Positions 1-11,290 of a stretch of 64,000 nt of DNA are shown in pieces. The notes beneath the pieces were generated by a model, which was given only the letters and a program-made list of their open reading frames with translations, was not told the origin of the DNA and ran no database searches. The translations under genes and the position numbers were made by a program. The stretch's first letter is position 1. The number at the start of each line of letters is the position of its first letter. Source of the DNA: Paraphoma chrysanthemicola (taxonomy: Eukaryota > Ascomycota > Dothideomycetes > Pleosporales > Phaeosphaeriaceae); contig JAGMWG010000001.1 in assembly GCA_020744225.1 (NCBI GenBank), positions 2,294,001 to 2,358,000 of the forward strand, in the 5' to 3' direction.

Positions 1-424
1 CTTCCCTGCCGCTGGCGGTCTCTTTGATTACCAACTCGTCCTGCAGGATACTCTCCAGTTTCTTTGGAGGGTGGTGCTCTACCAGCGTGGTCCTCGGACC
101 TCCACCTTGGATCTGTAGTCCATGGCCTGTGTGTTTTGTCTTTGCATCTTCGTCGGCAGCGGCGATGAATGGTACAATTAAAGCTTGGATCGCCGTGAGA
201 AGCTAGTATTTGTGTCAGTGCTTGGGAAGGCTTGTACAACGGTCGTCATGCCGCTGGAGTCCGGTCACCAGGATTGTGTGCAGATTTAGTGGCGTTGGCC
301 GGTGTAGTCGGAATGTGTCTCGGAATCGAAAGTGTGCACCTACGTCTTTGACTTCCTCCGCGCGGTTGAGAGGCACTTCGCTCTGAGCAGAGCTGCTGTT
401 TCCATTGGTAGACATGACGGGCAT
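1..424 (-). CDS. Group II PLP-dependent decarboxylase-like protein, N-terminal part (runs off left edge)
   Basis: Minus-strand gene entering from the left edge; only the first 94 or so codons are present. Exon 1 is 344-424 and exon 2 is 1-202. They are joined by a 141-bp intron (203-343) with a GTAGGT donor, a CTGAC branch site and a TAG acceptor, in phase 0. The spliced protein runs from NRAEEVKD into LLTAIQALIVPF, then AADEDAKTKHTGHGLQ, GGGPRTTLVEHHPPKKLE and LQDELV. From memory this matches the N-terminus of fungal glutamate/cysteine-sulfinate-type decarboxylases, which carry a helical segment before the PLP fold. The PLP-binding lysine and all catalytic residues lie outside the window, so activity cannot be judged. 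Start could be Met at 424 or at 415. Family assignment is by recalled similarity only. Confidence 0.6.
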
Positions 425-733
425 GTGATGAGAGAGACGTCACACAAGAAGAAAACAATTGATTTCTGACACCAGAGGAAGACGCTGGATGAGAACAAAT
501 TCCCGTCGGTGAACTTCGGTTGGCCTTAGCGCCGAGTCTCATACGTAGTGAAAATTGACTCATTGTTGCCATTCCGCCAGGATCTAGTCAGAAGCGAAGT
601 TGGCTTGCAAATGCATCAAAAGGTATCAGATCAGCAAAACAGAAGAATTGAATCGCCACCATTTGTCCCATGCCTCATCAACGCCTTTTTCCATGCCTTG
701 ACATATGAAAATATTACACGCAATTAACGTCGA
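425..733. other. Intergenic: decarboxylase promoter side and NOP9 3' flank
   Basis: 309 bp between the start of the minus-strand decarboxylase gene and the stop codon of NOP9. I see no convincing coding region, RNA gene or repeat. It should contain the decarboxylase promoter and the NOP9 terminator. Confidence 0.5.
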
Positions 734-2975
734 CTATTGCGCCACAAGGCTTGCTTTTTCTTTGCCTTTTGAACTCGGTGTACTGCTGACATGCCTCTCC
801 TTCCGCTCCTTCCTAATTTTTTTGTCCACTTGAGCCTCGCGCTTCTTTGCTTCTGCCGCCTTTGCCGCATGCTTTTGACGCGCGAGCTCGATCGCCGTAA
901 GGGGCCTCCCCGCTTTCTGACTTTGGCTGTGATGTGGCTGGTGCGGTGGGGTGGCAGACGAGTCGCCGTTGCTTTCGGGGAATGACTGGAAGCCATCGTT
1001 GCCTGCCGTGTATCGCGATTGCTTGACCCAGTCGCCGCGCTTGCGCTTGTAAAGATCCATTCTCCAGTTCCGCCAAACCGCCCTTCCAACAAATGATTCT
1101 CGCAGGGAATTCTCATTCTCGGCAAGCTCTTCTGCGATACGCTCTCGGATAAAGGCAAGCCCATGTGTGCCATCCCAGATAGCATCGATGACCCGTGACG
1201 CAGCTGGATCGAGTGCCAGTTCACCAACGTGTCCATAGAACTGCTGTATCATTTTGCGTCGAAAGATGACCGTGGCATGTTGTGCGGTCAAAGCTGCCTG
1301 TAGCGTTCGTGATGCGGTCGGATCGCGCGCCAATTGCACCGACAGTTCAGGAGACAATCTTGCAAGAGAATCAAACACTAAATCGCCTAGCGGCCCATCT
1401 GCTGCCATCATGGCTTGTGCAAGCAGGGAGCCATGCACCTTTTCAGGCGAATGATCGTGCTTATTGTTTTGCTTTCCCTCCTCTGCCGGGCTTTCGCTCA
1501 CCCTTAGGATGCGCGTCACTTCGAACCCGTTGGAACCGCCATATGCAGCCTCAAGCTGTGCCTTGATTGGGGCAGTGTCGATTTCACGCGCAACACATCG
1601 TTCGATCAGGGTTTTAATGATGGCTGTGCGATTCCGCTCGACCAGGCCGGGAATTTGGTCCACAATTTGACGCATAGCTTCCTCCAAGTCGTCTTTGCCG
1701 AGCCTCTCAAGAACCTTGCCAGCAACGTAGCCAGCAATCTCGTTGCGGGCCAAGCTACCCATTCGCTCCTTGAAAAATTCGGCGTATATCGACTTGAAGA
1801 GTTTGCCGGGAGCGCTTTCTATGATGGTTTCCAGCAAGCGAGAGCCAATGGTGTCGTATACGAGGCCATTGATGAAGGTAGCGCTTTCCGTACCCTCAGC
1901 GATGGGGTTGTCTGGGAGTAGTTTGTGTATGATTGAATTTTCGTCCTTGGCCCGTGATTTGCCAAAGTGAGCAAGTTCTAGCTTGAGTAGTAACTGTAGC
2001 GTCGGGTTACCAAGCGGATGCGTCGCGAGTAGTCTGAGATTGGCCGAGTCCAGCGTGGATGCGCATGCGTTGATAGTCTTCTCCAAGGCTTCCAGAAATG
2101 ACTGCGGTACCGGCCTCTTCTCCAGCACCCAGTCCTGTCCCCTGTCTGTGCCTGCAATGCCCACTTTTTCCTTCCTCTTGCTCTGCAGGACCGACTTGTT
2201 CTTCTCCTTCTCCAGCGGCGCACCAGACAGGACTACGAGCAGGACGCGGAGCACGTGCGAGGCGAAGCGGTCGGTCATCAGGAAGCTGATGTGTTCCTCG
2301 AGCTCGGTCAGTGTGTAGATGAACAGGCTCTCCATGGACACCAGCACGGCGTCCGGGTCTGACGAGGGCGGCGTCTGCAACGTCTTGGGCTCGGCGAGTT
2401 CGAGGGTGACGACTGGCGCGGCATGGATGAAGAGCGCCTCGCAGCAATGGGAGGCGAAGCGGTGCTGGACGAGGTTGAGGAAGCTGCGGCTAGTTAGCGT
2501 GTGCATTGCAGAAGGGAGGGTGCAGTGCGGTGCGGTGCACATACTGTCCGCTGAACTTCTGGAACAGGTTCTTCAGTTGGTCTGGCGAGGACAGGAGAAT
2601 CAGGCGCTCTAAGAGGCGCGAGCACGACTGGCTATTGGCGATTTTCAATTCCTTGCCGTCAGCCTCCTTGTAGACGCTCTCGAGAAAAAGCGTGCGGGCG
2701 TCGGGGTCGTCGAACTGGTTCAGCTCGAGCATCTCGTCGGCGCGCTTGAAGTACTCCTGCTCGTCGTCGTCGAGCATGCCGTAGAACTGCACCTGCCCGG
2801 GCCGGGTGACGTCGACGGCTTCATCGTGGAGGAGCGGCTCGCCATTCTCGACCGACTCGACCGACTCGACCTCGTCTTTGCGGGCGCGTTTGGAGCTGGC
2901 GTCGCCGTCGTCACCGTCTCTTTTTCTCTTCTTCTCCTCGCGGCGGCCACGTGCCTTCTTGTGCTCCTTGGGCAT
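734..2975 (-). CDS. NOP9: Nucleolar Pumilio-repeat protein Nop9
   Basis: Puf-like RNA-binding protein needed for nuclear 40S/18S pre-rRNA maturation. Exon 1 is 2545-2975 and exon 2 is 734-2483. The 61-bp intron (2484-2544) has GTATGT, a CTAAC branch and CAG. The exons join in phase to 2181 nt, a 726-aa protein, close to the family's usual length. Splicing gives the family junction FSGHFLNLVQHRFASHCCE. The N-terminus is a Lys/Arg-rich nuclear/nucleolar signal (KKARGRREEKKRKR). An acidic linker follows, then RNA-binding helical repeats recognisable as CSRLLERLI, FASHVLRVLL, GNPTLQLLLKLE and GSRLLETII. The tail is Lys-rich. Start is the Met before PKEHKKARG; an upstream in-frame Met at 3014 adds 13 unlikely residues. 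The gene is divergent from TIP20 across 489 bp. Confidence 0.9.
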
Positions 2976-3464
2976 GGCGGTGCCTGCGTGCACAGTGCAG
3001 CGGGCGATGTGCAAAAGGCACGCCTCGGCAAAAGTGGGGAATGCGGCAGTCTCGAGCAGCGACTCTCAGCGGGCAGGCGGCGGCGAATATACACGGCCAA
3101 CGACGGTGCGGAGGGCAGGCGAGCAGGGAGCAGAGGTTTTCAGCAGGCGTGCGACACAGCGCGGGCGTGCATTAGATCCGATGGTTTTCGCGCATGGTTC
3201 GATTCAGGCGAAAGAAACGGTGGTAGCAGTGGCCAGTGCCCGTTAGTATAGATCGGTAGCATAGATCGGACCCTAGTCCTAATCCTGCAGTCCTGCTGGT
3301 GCTATTCCTCGTGGCCGCCGCCGCCGCCGCCGCCACCACGCCAGGCCAGGCCGGGTACGGTGGGACATTACGGACAGCCCACCAACGGCGCCGCAGATAG
3401 CACACCGCACAGAGCACACGATACTGCATTGCACTGCACGCAGCCTCGCGCCCCGGTCCGCGCC
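2976..3464. promoter_or_regulatory. Divergent promoter region NOP9 / TIP20
   Basis: 489 bp between the two start codons, so it must hold both promoters. It is GC-rich near TIP20 and contains a CCG triplet run at 3315-3334. No TATA box is obvious. The span is open in several frames by base composition only; I see no extra gene. Confidence 0.5.
3315..3334. repeat. CCG trinucleotide microsatellite
   Basis: A 20-bp perfect CCG run lies about 130 bp upstream of the TIP20 start codon, probably in its 5' leader. Confidence 0.9.
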
Positions 3465-6204
3465 ATGGACGACACCGACCGCGTGGCCGACTATCTGGAC
3501 GACAAGCTGCAGACGGCCGCCGACGTCGACACGGCCAACCTCGACGCGCTGCTGGCCCGCGTCACCGCGCAGCAGCATGTGCTCAAACAGCAGCTTGATG
3601 CCGCCCAGCGCGACCTCCACGACGCAAAGCACGCCGCCCACGCCCGCCAGGCCCGCCTCCAGCACACGGCCACCGACTTCCGCCGCGCGCAGGCCGACAT
3701 TGACCAGCGGCTGCTGGTCATCACCGCCAGCGACACCTCCGACGAGGCCGTCCCGCGCTTCGAGGCCGCCCTGGACAAGCTGCACCGCCTCGACGTCGCG
3801 GGCGGCTACATAGAGCTGCTCACCGAGGTCGACATCCTCAGCACCCACGCCCACACGCAGCTGCGCACGTCCAGCGACGCCGCCCTCGCACCCTACAAGC
3901 AGCTGCGCTCCCTCCACACCCGCCTCGCCCGCCTGCAAGACGCAGCCGAGGGCGCCGCGCCGCAGCTGCTCCACCACGTCGACACCATTACGCACGCCCT
4001 CCGCACCAAGATCCTCGATGCCTTCTCGTCCGACCTCGACCGTGTGCTCAAGAAGATCCACTGGCCCACCCCCACCGCAAGCATCCCCACCGCCCTGCGC
4101 GAGGAATGGGAGACGGCCGTCGTGCGCCTGCTCGACCTGCAGACGCCAGAGCTCGAGGGCGTAAACTATGCCACGGGCCCCGGCGAGAGAGTCAAGCTTC
4201 CGCCAGTGCTTTTCCCGCTCGACGTGCTCGTGCAACCGTTGGAGATGCGCTTCCGCTACCATTTCGAGGGCGACAAGCCCACAAACCGCATTGATAGGCC
4301 CGAGTACTTTCTCGCCCACATTACCACGCTTCTGAACGACTACAGCGGATTTGTCACCGACCATGTACAACCTGTGCTCCTCAGGCACTTCCGTGGCACC
4401 CATCTGGCGCTCAACCCCGTCTACATTGACGCCATGTCGGCTTTCGTCACCGCGCTGCTACCGATGCTGCGCGCAAAGATTGGTGCTCTGCTGCCAAAGG
4501 TCGCCGGACAGCCGCAGCTCCTCAGTCACCTCATGCACGAGGTCATGAGCTTCGACAGCACCGTTAGGGAGACTTGGGGCTACGACGGAGGCTACGGCGT
4601 GGATGGGTGGAAGGGGCTGTCATGGGAGTTCCTTGTCCAGGGTGATTGGTTTGGACGCTGGCTGCAGGTCGAAAAGGACTGTATGTGGCCCCGTCACCCG
4701 CATATGCTAGCCTTTCGGGAGCTAATGTGTCGACAGTTGCACTGGCACGCTATCAAAACATCGTGGAAGCCACAGATTTTGGTGATCTAGACTATGAGAG
4801 CGTCGATCCAAAAGCGACCAAGCCAACCAAGGGAGCGATCCGCGTCAACGACTTGCTCGAAACCATTACAGGTGCGTTGGGCTACATCAAAGCGGACCTC
4901 AAATTGCTGATCCGTGTCGCAGATCGATACAGGCCCCTGACCTCCTTCAGCCAAAAGCTGACTTTTCTGATCGACATTCAGATTGCGATATTCGACAAGT
5001 ATCACGAGAAGCTACTGAGCAATCTGGAAGCATATCTCACCATGACCACAGCGCTGGGTCGTGCCATGGGTGGCGTAACAAAAGAGGAACAGGAGAGGCT
5101 CCTCGGCGTGGAAGGACTGGAACGCCTCTGCAAGACTTACGGCAGCGCAGACTATCTCGAAAAGGCAATGCGGGACTGGAGCGACGACGTGGTAGGCCAT
5201 TTCTGCATGCCACCGTGGCAGATCCCGCGTGACATGTGCTGACTGCCGCAGTTTTTCTTGGACATTTGGGAGGGGCTGCAGGATCGTGCTCGTCAGGAGC
5301 ACAGCATCGGCGGCAGGACTGTTGCCGACGTCGCCGAACGCACTTCCAAGACAGTTGGAGGCGACGATGACACGGGAGCACTCTTTGACGAAACAGCCCT
5401 GTGGTACGCGCGCCTCCGCGATCGTAGCGAGAAAATCATTGTGGACACGTTGAACAGCAATGTCCGGGAGGCGTTGAGGCCCTATCGACACATGTACGTG
5501 GGCCAAAGAGGCAATGCCAGCGTTGAATCCCGTGGACTTACTTTTTCTTGTGTAGCAATCCCTGGGCTACGCTCAGCGGCTCCACAGCCTCGGCGTCCGC
5601 CAATCTCTCGCCTACTGCAGAGATCGACCCACTTGTCACGCATCTGAGCAGCACCCTGGGCTTCCTGTCCCGTGCTCTTGCATCGGCACCTCTGCGCCGC
5701 ATTACCAGGGCGGTTCTCGCCACCATTTCTAGCACGCTTTGGGACCATGTGCTTAGCCGATACCGTTTTTCGACAGCGGGCGCGGCTCAGCTACGTGTCG
5801 ATCTGGCTGCCATCTGTCGCATTGTCAACAAGCAAGTGGGTCCTGGTGTGGCCGAAGCGGGCCTGAGAAGATGTCTCGAAGGTGCACAGCTGGTTGGGCT
5901 GCCAGTCAAAGGTGGCAAAGATCAGGCTGCGAGAACATCGGTAACAGCAGAAGAACAAGAAGACGGCGATAACGGTGGGTGGGACGCTTGGGTCGCAGGC
6001 GATGATGATGCAGCGCCGCCAGATAATGCGAGCACTGGTGACACAAGTTCTGGAGAGGTAGCACTTGGTCTGTGGGAGGTGGAGAAGAGGCTGTTTGCTG
6101 ATAACCAGTCTGCAAGGGGCGTGCTAGATGAGTTGGGTCTGGAGTTATTAACTGAGACAGAGGCCAGGGCATTACTGAGGCGAAGGGTTGAGCTATCTGG
6201 ATGA
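3465..6204 (+). CDS. TIP20: RINT1/TIP20 family ER-Golgi tethering protein (Dsl1 complex)
   Basis: Subunit of the Dsl1/NRZ tether that receives COPI vesicles at the ER. Five exons: 3465-4680, 4737-4871, 4923-5191, 5252-5493, 5556-6204. They join to 2511 nt, 836 aa. Introns are 56, 51, 60 and 62 bp. The second intron is 51 bp with no stop, so a naive ORF reads through it; removal restores the family sequence ETITDRYRPLTSFSQKL. The N-terminal 150 residues are coiled-coil-like. The RINT1/TIP1 domain begins near residue 240 with RYHFEGDKPTNRIDRPEY and continues through EKDFALARYQ, DIWEGLQ and LRPYRHINPW to the helical C-terminus. Start is the ATG before DDTDRVADYLDD. The family call is firm; equivalence to yeast Tip20 is by family. 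Confidence 0.88.
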
Positions 6205-6347
6205 TGAAGGCGCTCAACAGCTGAGTCTTTATTCATGGACTCGAAAAAGACTCATCGTACTGTGCTATTCATACAAGAAGAATCAATCTTTGGGTATCAT
6301 TGTCCGTCGTCGCTTCGATCACTCGCTCCTCTCTTCTCGGCCTTTTC

Positions 6348-6846
6348 TCACAGCTTGACCCCATCCCTCGCGTAGTACGCCTTGGTGCCCTGGTGCTCCA
6401 GCGGCATAATGGTACCATTGATGCGCTCAATATAGGGTCGACATTTGTGCCACGTGTCGGACACACCTTGCATTGAATGCTTGATGCGAGAGCTACGTCG
6501 AGGGCCTTCGGTTGATGGCTGTCTAGCAAATTCGGCAGTCGACCTGTGTGCAGTTAGTTTTTGGCCATGTGGAGATTCAAGGATTTTGGACAGCGGCGTA
6601 CGATCTTTGAGTTGGTGATGACATGGTCTGATTTGGAGAATTGCATCGAGACAGTGGCTGCTTTTGCTGCTGTGGCTCTGCTGGCAGCTTCTTTTCGGCC
6701 TTGACCGTCGGCGGCTTCGGCGGCTTCTTTGATTTGGGGTCCTTCTTTGGACGTGTGGATCTTTTGGTCACTGGGGATTCTGTGTGTTCGACTGAAGCCT
6801 TGCGCTTCTCCCGTTTCGTGCCTAGATGGGGAGTATGGAGATGCAT
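6348..6846 (-). CDS. Small basic Lys/Pro-rich protein of unknown function
   Basis: I do not recognise a family. Exon 1 is 6602-6846 and exon 2 is 6348-6543. The 58-bp intron (6544-6601) has GTACGC, a CTAAC branch and CACAG. The exons join to 441 nt, 146 aa. The first half is a disordered Lys/Pro tract (KREKRKASVEHT, KKDPKSKKPPKPP), suggesting a nuclear protein. The second half is a compact conserved-looking segment from RRSSRIKHSMQGV through DTWHKCRPYIERING to AYYARDGVKL and the stop. The start is uncertain: a different frame upstream (about 6870-7021) also looks coding and may be an additional first exon joined through GTAACG and CATCTAG signals. Its 3' end faces TIP20 tail-to-tail, 144 bp away. 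Confidence 0.5.
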
Positions 6847-7731
6847 CGTGGACGCTAGATCGCATTATATACACTTCCTGCGGAACGGCGTTACGCAGCG
6901 TTGCTACTCGTGCGAGGTTTGCGGCTTCAAGCCCGGTGTCAGCGCGTGGTGTCGCGCGAAGTTCGGTGGCAATATGGCTTAGGTATATGACGAGTACTCG
7001 ATGAGGGAAGTCTTGGTGCAAATTGGGGTGTGATTTGGCGCATGTAATGGTGATGATGCAAGCATGTAAGCACTCTTAATTTCCGTGGGCTCAGAACTTC
7101 CATCACTCCGCGAACCGTCAATTCTCCAAGCGTCCATGGCGATGAGCACAATACTGCGTCAAACATAACTAGCTCGCCTTTGTGTCAAGCCGGGATGGGG
7201 CAATGCACAACGAAACTTGGCTCGCGGGAGCTTGTAGCTTGGCCTCTTGCGTTTGTGCGACGTTCATGATGATGCAGGGATATGACGTCAGTCTGGCCAT
7301 GATGCGCACAAGATATCGCAGCAGTTCGTGCCCACTCAAGCTCAACTGCTGTAGCTGGCGTAGATTGTAACCTCTGATCTTGCTGTCTTCAAGAGGCTTG
7401 TACACCGTCGCTCATACTGTATTGTTCCTTTTTCCTGCTGAGCAACCACTTCAAAGCTGTTCCGCACTGTGTCAGCGTCCAAACTAGCAGAGTTGGCACT
7501 TATCAACCAGGCAAGAAATGTAACGAGGCCTGGTCCACAGAAAATAGTAGCTGCGAATTGCTTAACATTGATCAAACACCCGAGCCCGTAGATGCGGAAA
7601 TAGCTTCATACCCGCAGAACACTCGCGAAGTGGGCGGGAAACAGGTATTTATTGTAATACTACAGTTCAAATCTTAGTGTAGCAATGTGAGCTACGCATG
7701 AGCTGTGGAGTAAAAACGCGCACACAAGGCT
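6847..7731. other. Intergenic, possibly with a 5' exon of the upstream minus-strand gene
   Basis: About 6870-7021 (minus strand) has coding-like composition (segments such as ELRATPRADTGLEAANLARV) and may belong to the gene at 6348-6846. From 7022 to 7731 the short ORFs on both strands mirror one another and look fortuitous. No RNA gene or repeat seen. Confidence 0.35.
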
Positions 7732-8004
7732 CTAATTAGAGACCTTGTCGGGCACATTCTTGCCAGTAGCCTTCTCGAACATGCCCCTGGCCCCGTCGGT
7801 CTGTTCCTATCGTCAACAACTATTCTAACATCTGCCACTTCGGACTTGACTTACAATCTTCTCGTTAACCCCGCGGTTCTTCTCGGTGTTCTGTCCCATG
7901 GAGCCACCAAACTTCTTCTCGGCGCCCTCGAGACCTTTGTCAACGTAATCTTTGTTGCCCGAGGATGACTGATTTTGCGATGAGTTGCCTGTAATGTTGT
8001 TCAT
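7732..8004 (-). CDS. Small hydrophilic stress/conidiation-type protein
   Basis: Too short and too interrupted to show as a long ORF. Exon 1 is 7855-8004 (50 codons) and exon 2 is 7732-7800. The 54-bp intron (7801-7854) has GTAAGT, a GTTGAC branch and CAG. The exons join to 219 nt, 72 aa. The protein is glycine-, asparagine- and charge-rich: NQSSSGNKDYVDKGLEGAE, then KKFGGSMGQNTEKNRGVNEKI, then FEKATGKNVPDKVSN and stop. From memory this is a widespread ascomycete family of small disordered proteins induced in stress or conidiation, without a known biochemical role. The acceptor could also be six bases earlier (GATAG), but the branch-to-acceptor distance favours CAG. Family resemblance is recalled, not searched. 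Confidence 0.72.
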
Positions 8005-8088
8005 TGCGACGTTGAATGTAGGAGGTAACAGGGTGTAGTAGGTAGATGGGATGGAGGAGTCTTAGTCGACTTTGGACGACAAGAGCTT

Positions 8089-8096
8089 ACTTTATA
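8089..8096 (-). promoter_or_regulatory. TATA-like box upstream of the small hydrophilic protein gene
   Basis: The minus strand reads TTATAAAG about 85-90 bp before the ATG at 8004, a suitable place for a strongly inducible fungal promoter. Functional status is inferred. Confidence 0.35.
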
Positions 8097-9488
8097 ACCA
8101 CGCATGTATCAATATGGCCTGTCCTACGGGCCACCATTCTTGCAAGTCTATCTGCCAGATCTCACTACACAACAAGCTTCATTGAGACGTATCCCAGACA
8201 AACCTGCTTAGAAACACCAGGTGTTCGGCTGTGACATCAGACAACGCGCTCATGGCTTGATTACAGCGACGTCCCCACAAGTTTATACACGGACGGGATG
8301 ATCCTGTCTCCGGATTCCATGCCATGAATAGACTTTGACAGGCAAGTCTAGCGATGTGGTTTCGGGGCGCGCAATCCAATACTGTTGTATTTGAAGCTTG
8401 CTTATGATACTATTGGTGAGCCCATGCATGTATTTCCCTTGCAATCATGTTAATCATATCCAGATCGTGTCGATTTACAGCCACGGGTCGCCTTCCAGAC
8501 TCCATTGCCCATATCTGGTGGCGGTCAGCTCTCCCGAAGTGCCAGATCAAGGTGACGGTTGACGGAAGTCGGCCCTTCAGCATTACATCACTTCCCGATC
8601 TGGACGTTGACTGGACAGCTATCATGTTACCCTGAATGACGCAGCGAGCGGCGCCTTACCCAGGAGAAGGTGGATCACGTTCATGCCTGGAGGAGCGATG
8701 TCGGGACCATAGCCTTGTCGTGACTTGGACGGTAGGAGAAGTTACGTACGGAACTGCGAAACACATATGGGTGTTTACACGCAGACACTATTCGAGCCAC
8801 ACGAGTAGCGGAAAGCTTCGATGGTAGGGGTGGTCATGCTACATATCAACACGCGCTAATCCCGCGTTCCCCCAAATCATGTCATCCGTACAGATTGGGC
8901 GAGAAGGGGCGGCCGTGAACGATCTACTAATAAGGTACGAGGCAAAGGCCTTCTCTCATTGACATGCGAGTCATGTGCTGTGCGTCAAAGCCTCTATGCA
9001 GCACAGGACGAGAAAAAGAGACTGATGCATGAAATTGTACTGCACTCATTATCGCTACGAACAGAACTATAGCCACTAGCTCATTCGCCGCAATAGTCAC
9101 GCCATCGAACTCATCACGATGGACCAGCTGCGTCCTGAATCATAACAATCGTCAATAATGACTCCAGTAGCCTTCGCAAGCCCGCCATCTACACCCCCCT
9201 TCAGAGCCAACAAAGAGATAATACAAGGGTATCTCGAAATGGGTATCAAGATGGCCTCCGCAAAGCGAGGCCAAACACAAGTAGCGGTCATGACCGCATG
9301 AGTTGCCAGACAAGGTCGGCAAAAAGAAGGAGAAGAGAAAGCAGTAGACCCTAACACCGTGCTAGTCTGCAAGGCGTGCAATAGAAGAGAAGCGCTGAAA
9401 CGCATTCATGGATGTACAGCAAAAATGAAAAGCATGGTAACGTGATGGACGTAAGGAAACAACCCAACCTAAAAAACGTATGGAGCGC
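8097..9488. other. Intergenic, no gene supported
   Basis: About 1.4 kb between the small hydrophilic protein gene and the LST7 stop codon. ORFs of 60-100 codons exist on both strands, but none has a recognisable motif, a sensible start context or splice continuity. I see no repeat or RNA gene. Confidence 0.4.
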
Positions 9489-10848
9489 TCAGCCGTACTG
9501 CTTGATGAGCGAGTGAAGCAGGCCACAGAATACGGTGTGCAGCTCGACGAAAAAGCTTTCTTGCCCGACGATTTCAATCAGGCTTTTTGCCTTCATTACA
9601 TCGCGCGACACGCGTGGAAAGCCATCAGGGTCGACTTTCTTGGCTGACAGAAATGACGACACCGGGGTAATGTTGCGCGTCGGTGAGCTGGCCACTGAAG
9701 AAAGGTGGCGGTCCTGTCGTGGAGATGTAAAGTGAGGAGGCATGGACGAGGCTGAAGTTCCGAAAGGAGGAGTGCTGGGAACGGCCGTGGTAGGCCGGTA
9801 CAGGCACTGCTGCGAGGCGGCGCTTTCGCGTTCGAGGACTCTTTCGGCCAGTGCAACAATGCGGCTAGCGATGCCCTGGAAGACCTCGGTGATCTTGACC
9901 ATGGCCTTGGTGGCGCGCCGGCAATCGCGACCGGCCATTGCAATGAGGGCATAGGTGCGCTTGGCTCCGCGCGAGCGAGGGTCCTGCAGACGAAAGACAT
10001 AGGCTATGGTGTAGCCGGCGACCGAGTCTCCGAACATGATAGGCCCAGAAGGCTTACTCAGGGGCAGCACTTCAGTAGACAAGGTGCGGATACAGGTGCG
10101 GCGCAGCAGAGAGTACGTCTGTGGGGACTGGGGCTGGCTCGTGGAGATGTAGTTGAGAGTGTGGGTGTGCATGCGGCGCGAAGCCATGGTGGGCGAGAGC
10201 GGGATCGAGTCGGCGCTCTCGTACGACTTGGACTGCTCCGTGTCGGAGGCGTCGGACGAGTCGGTGCTGCTGGCGTCGTCGCGGGACAGCGGGCGGCGCA
10301 CTGGGTAGTTCTGGGAGCTGCGAAGCACGGGGCTGCCGTTCCTGCCGCGGCCGTCCTTGGAGGGGCTTCCGGGAGCGCCATGAGGGAGCTTCTCGCTGTA
10401 CTTCTTGGGCACCGTCATCTGGCAGTTGTCGCAGACATCGGGATCCGAGTCAAGCGTGGTGCTCGGGCGGCGGCCGCCGAAGCTGCTGTCGGACGAGGGA
10501 AAGCTGGGGAAGTAGGGATTGTGGGCGGGGGAGCGCGGGCTCGTGGGCGGCGACTCGAAGGGCGACGTGAGCGGCGGCAGGCGGGTGGCCAGCTTCAGCG
10601 CCGTGGGCTGGTCGTAGAGGCCCTTGTATGCGAAGGCGGAGAGGGCGACTTCGGACGGCGGCGTGCCGCAGGGGCTGCAGGAGCCGCACGGCGACGTCGA
10701 CGCCTGGGTGCAGATGATGGACGTCGGACCGTGGACCTCGCAGAAGTGGGCGAGCGAGATCTGGGCGGCACACGCGTCAGCCGTGGGATGCCATGTGCCT
10801 GCGCCGGGACGGGCTGCTAGGCGCGCGCATACGTACCGTGAAGTCCAT
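9489..10848 (-). CDS. LST7: Lst7, folliculin-type longin-domain protein
   Basis: Fungal folliculin orthologue; with Lst4 it forms the vacuolar GAP complex for Rag GTPases in TORC1 amino-acid signalling. Exon 1 is only 12 nt (10837-10848, MDFT) and exon 2 is 9489-10760. The 76-bp intron (10761-10836) has GTACGT, a CTGAC branch and CCCAG. They join to 1284 nt, 427 aa. Splicing restores the family N-terminus ISLAHFCEVHGPTSI. A Cys-rich segment follows (CGSCSPCG, then CDNCQMTVPKKY), typical of the folliculin N-terminus. The longin strands run from RRTCIRTLSTEV through GYTIAYVFRLQDPRSRG to ALIAMAGRD. The C-terminus (IVGQESFFVELHTVFC) ends the longin fold; no DENN module follows, as in yeast Lst7. 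The tiny first exon is easily missed. Confidence 0.85.
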
Positions 10849-11290
10849 TCTCCTTGGAATTGGCGTCTACGGCATCATGATGCGGGCGCGAGGGTGTGCG
10901 AGGGTGGGTCAGGTGGGCGCACGTGTGGTGTGGGCGTGTCTCAGCGTGGAGGTGGTGCTGGTGGTCGTCGTCGTCGTCGTGTGATAGCCTGGGGGTGGTG
11001 CGGTGCTGTGCTGTGCTGTGTGGAGCGGTGGGAAAGAGGCCAAAGGAAGATATCGCAGCAACGACAACGAACGAGGGTCCGTCGGGATTTAGCTGCCCGT
11101 ACTTGTCGTTACGAAGGCGTCGAGATGATGGCGGATGCCGGCTAGTCCCAGTTCAGACATGACACTCACCGCCGCATTATGCCTGGCCCCATTGGCCGGC
11201 TCCGTCTCGACATGCCATGCCTGTTCATGTAGCCTCTCCCGATCGAGTTGGCTCCAGCGTGCTCGCCGGGCAGCGATCTGCCCTACGGCC
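10849..11290. other. Intergenic / 5' region of LST7
   Basis: Upstream of LST7 on the minus strand. It is G/T-skewed on the plus strand with a short GTC run at about 10964-10981. ORFs here look compositional. No gene supported. Confidence 0.4.

Noticed and set aside
3279..4403. 374-codon minus-strand ORF opposite TIP20
   Set aside because: Exact shadow of the GC-rich TIP20 coding strand; Val/Gly-rich with no motif.
10161..10820. 219-codon plus-strand ORF
   Set aside because: Antisense of the LST7 exon; Gly/Ala/Arg-rich without motif.
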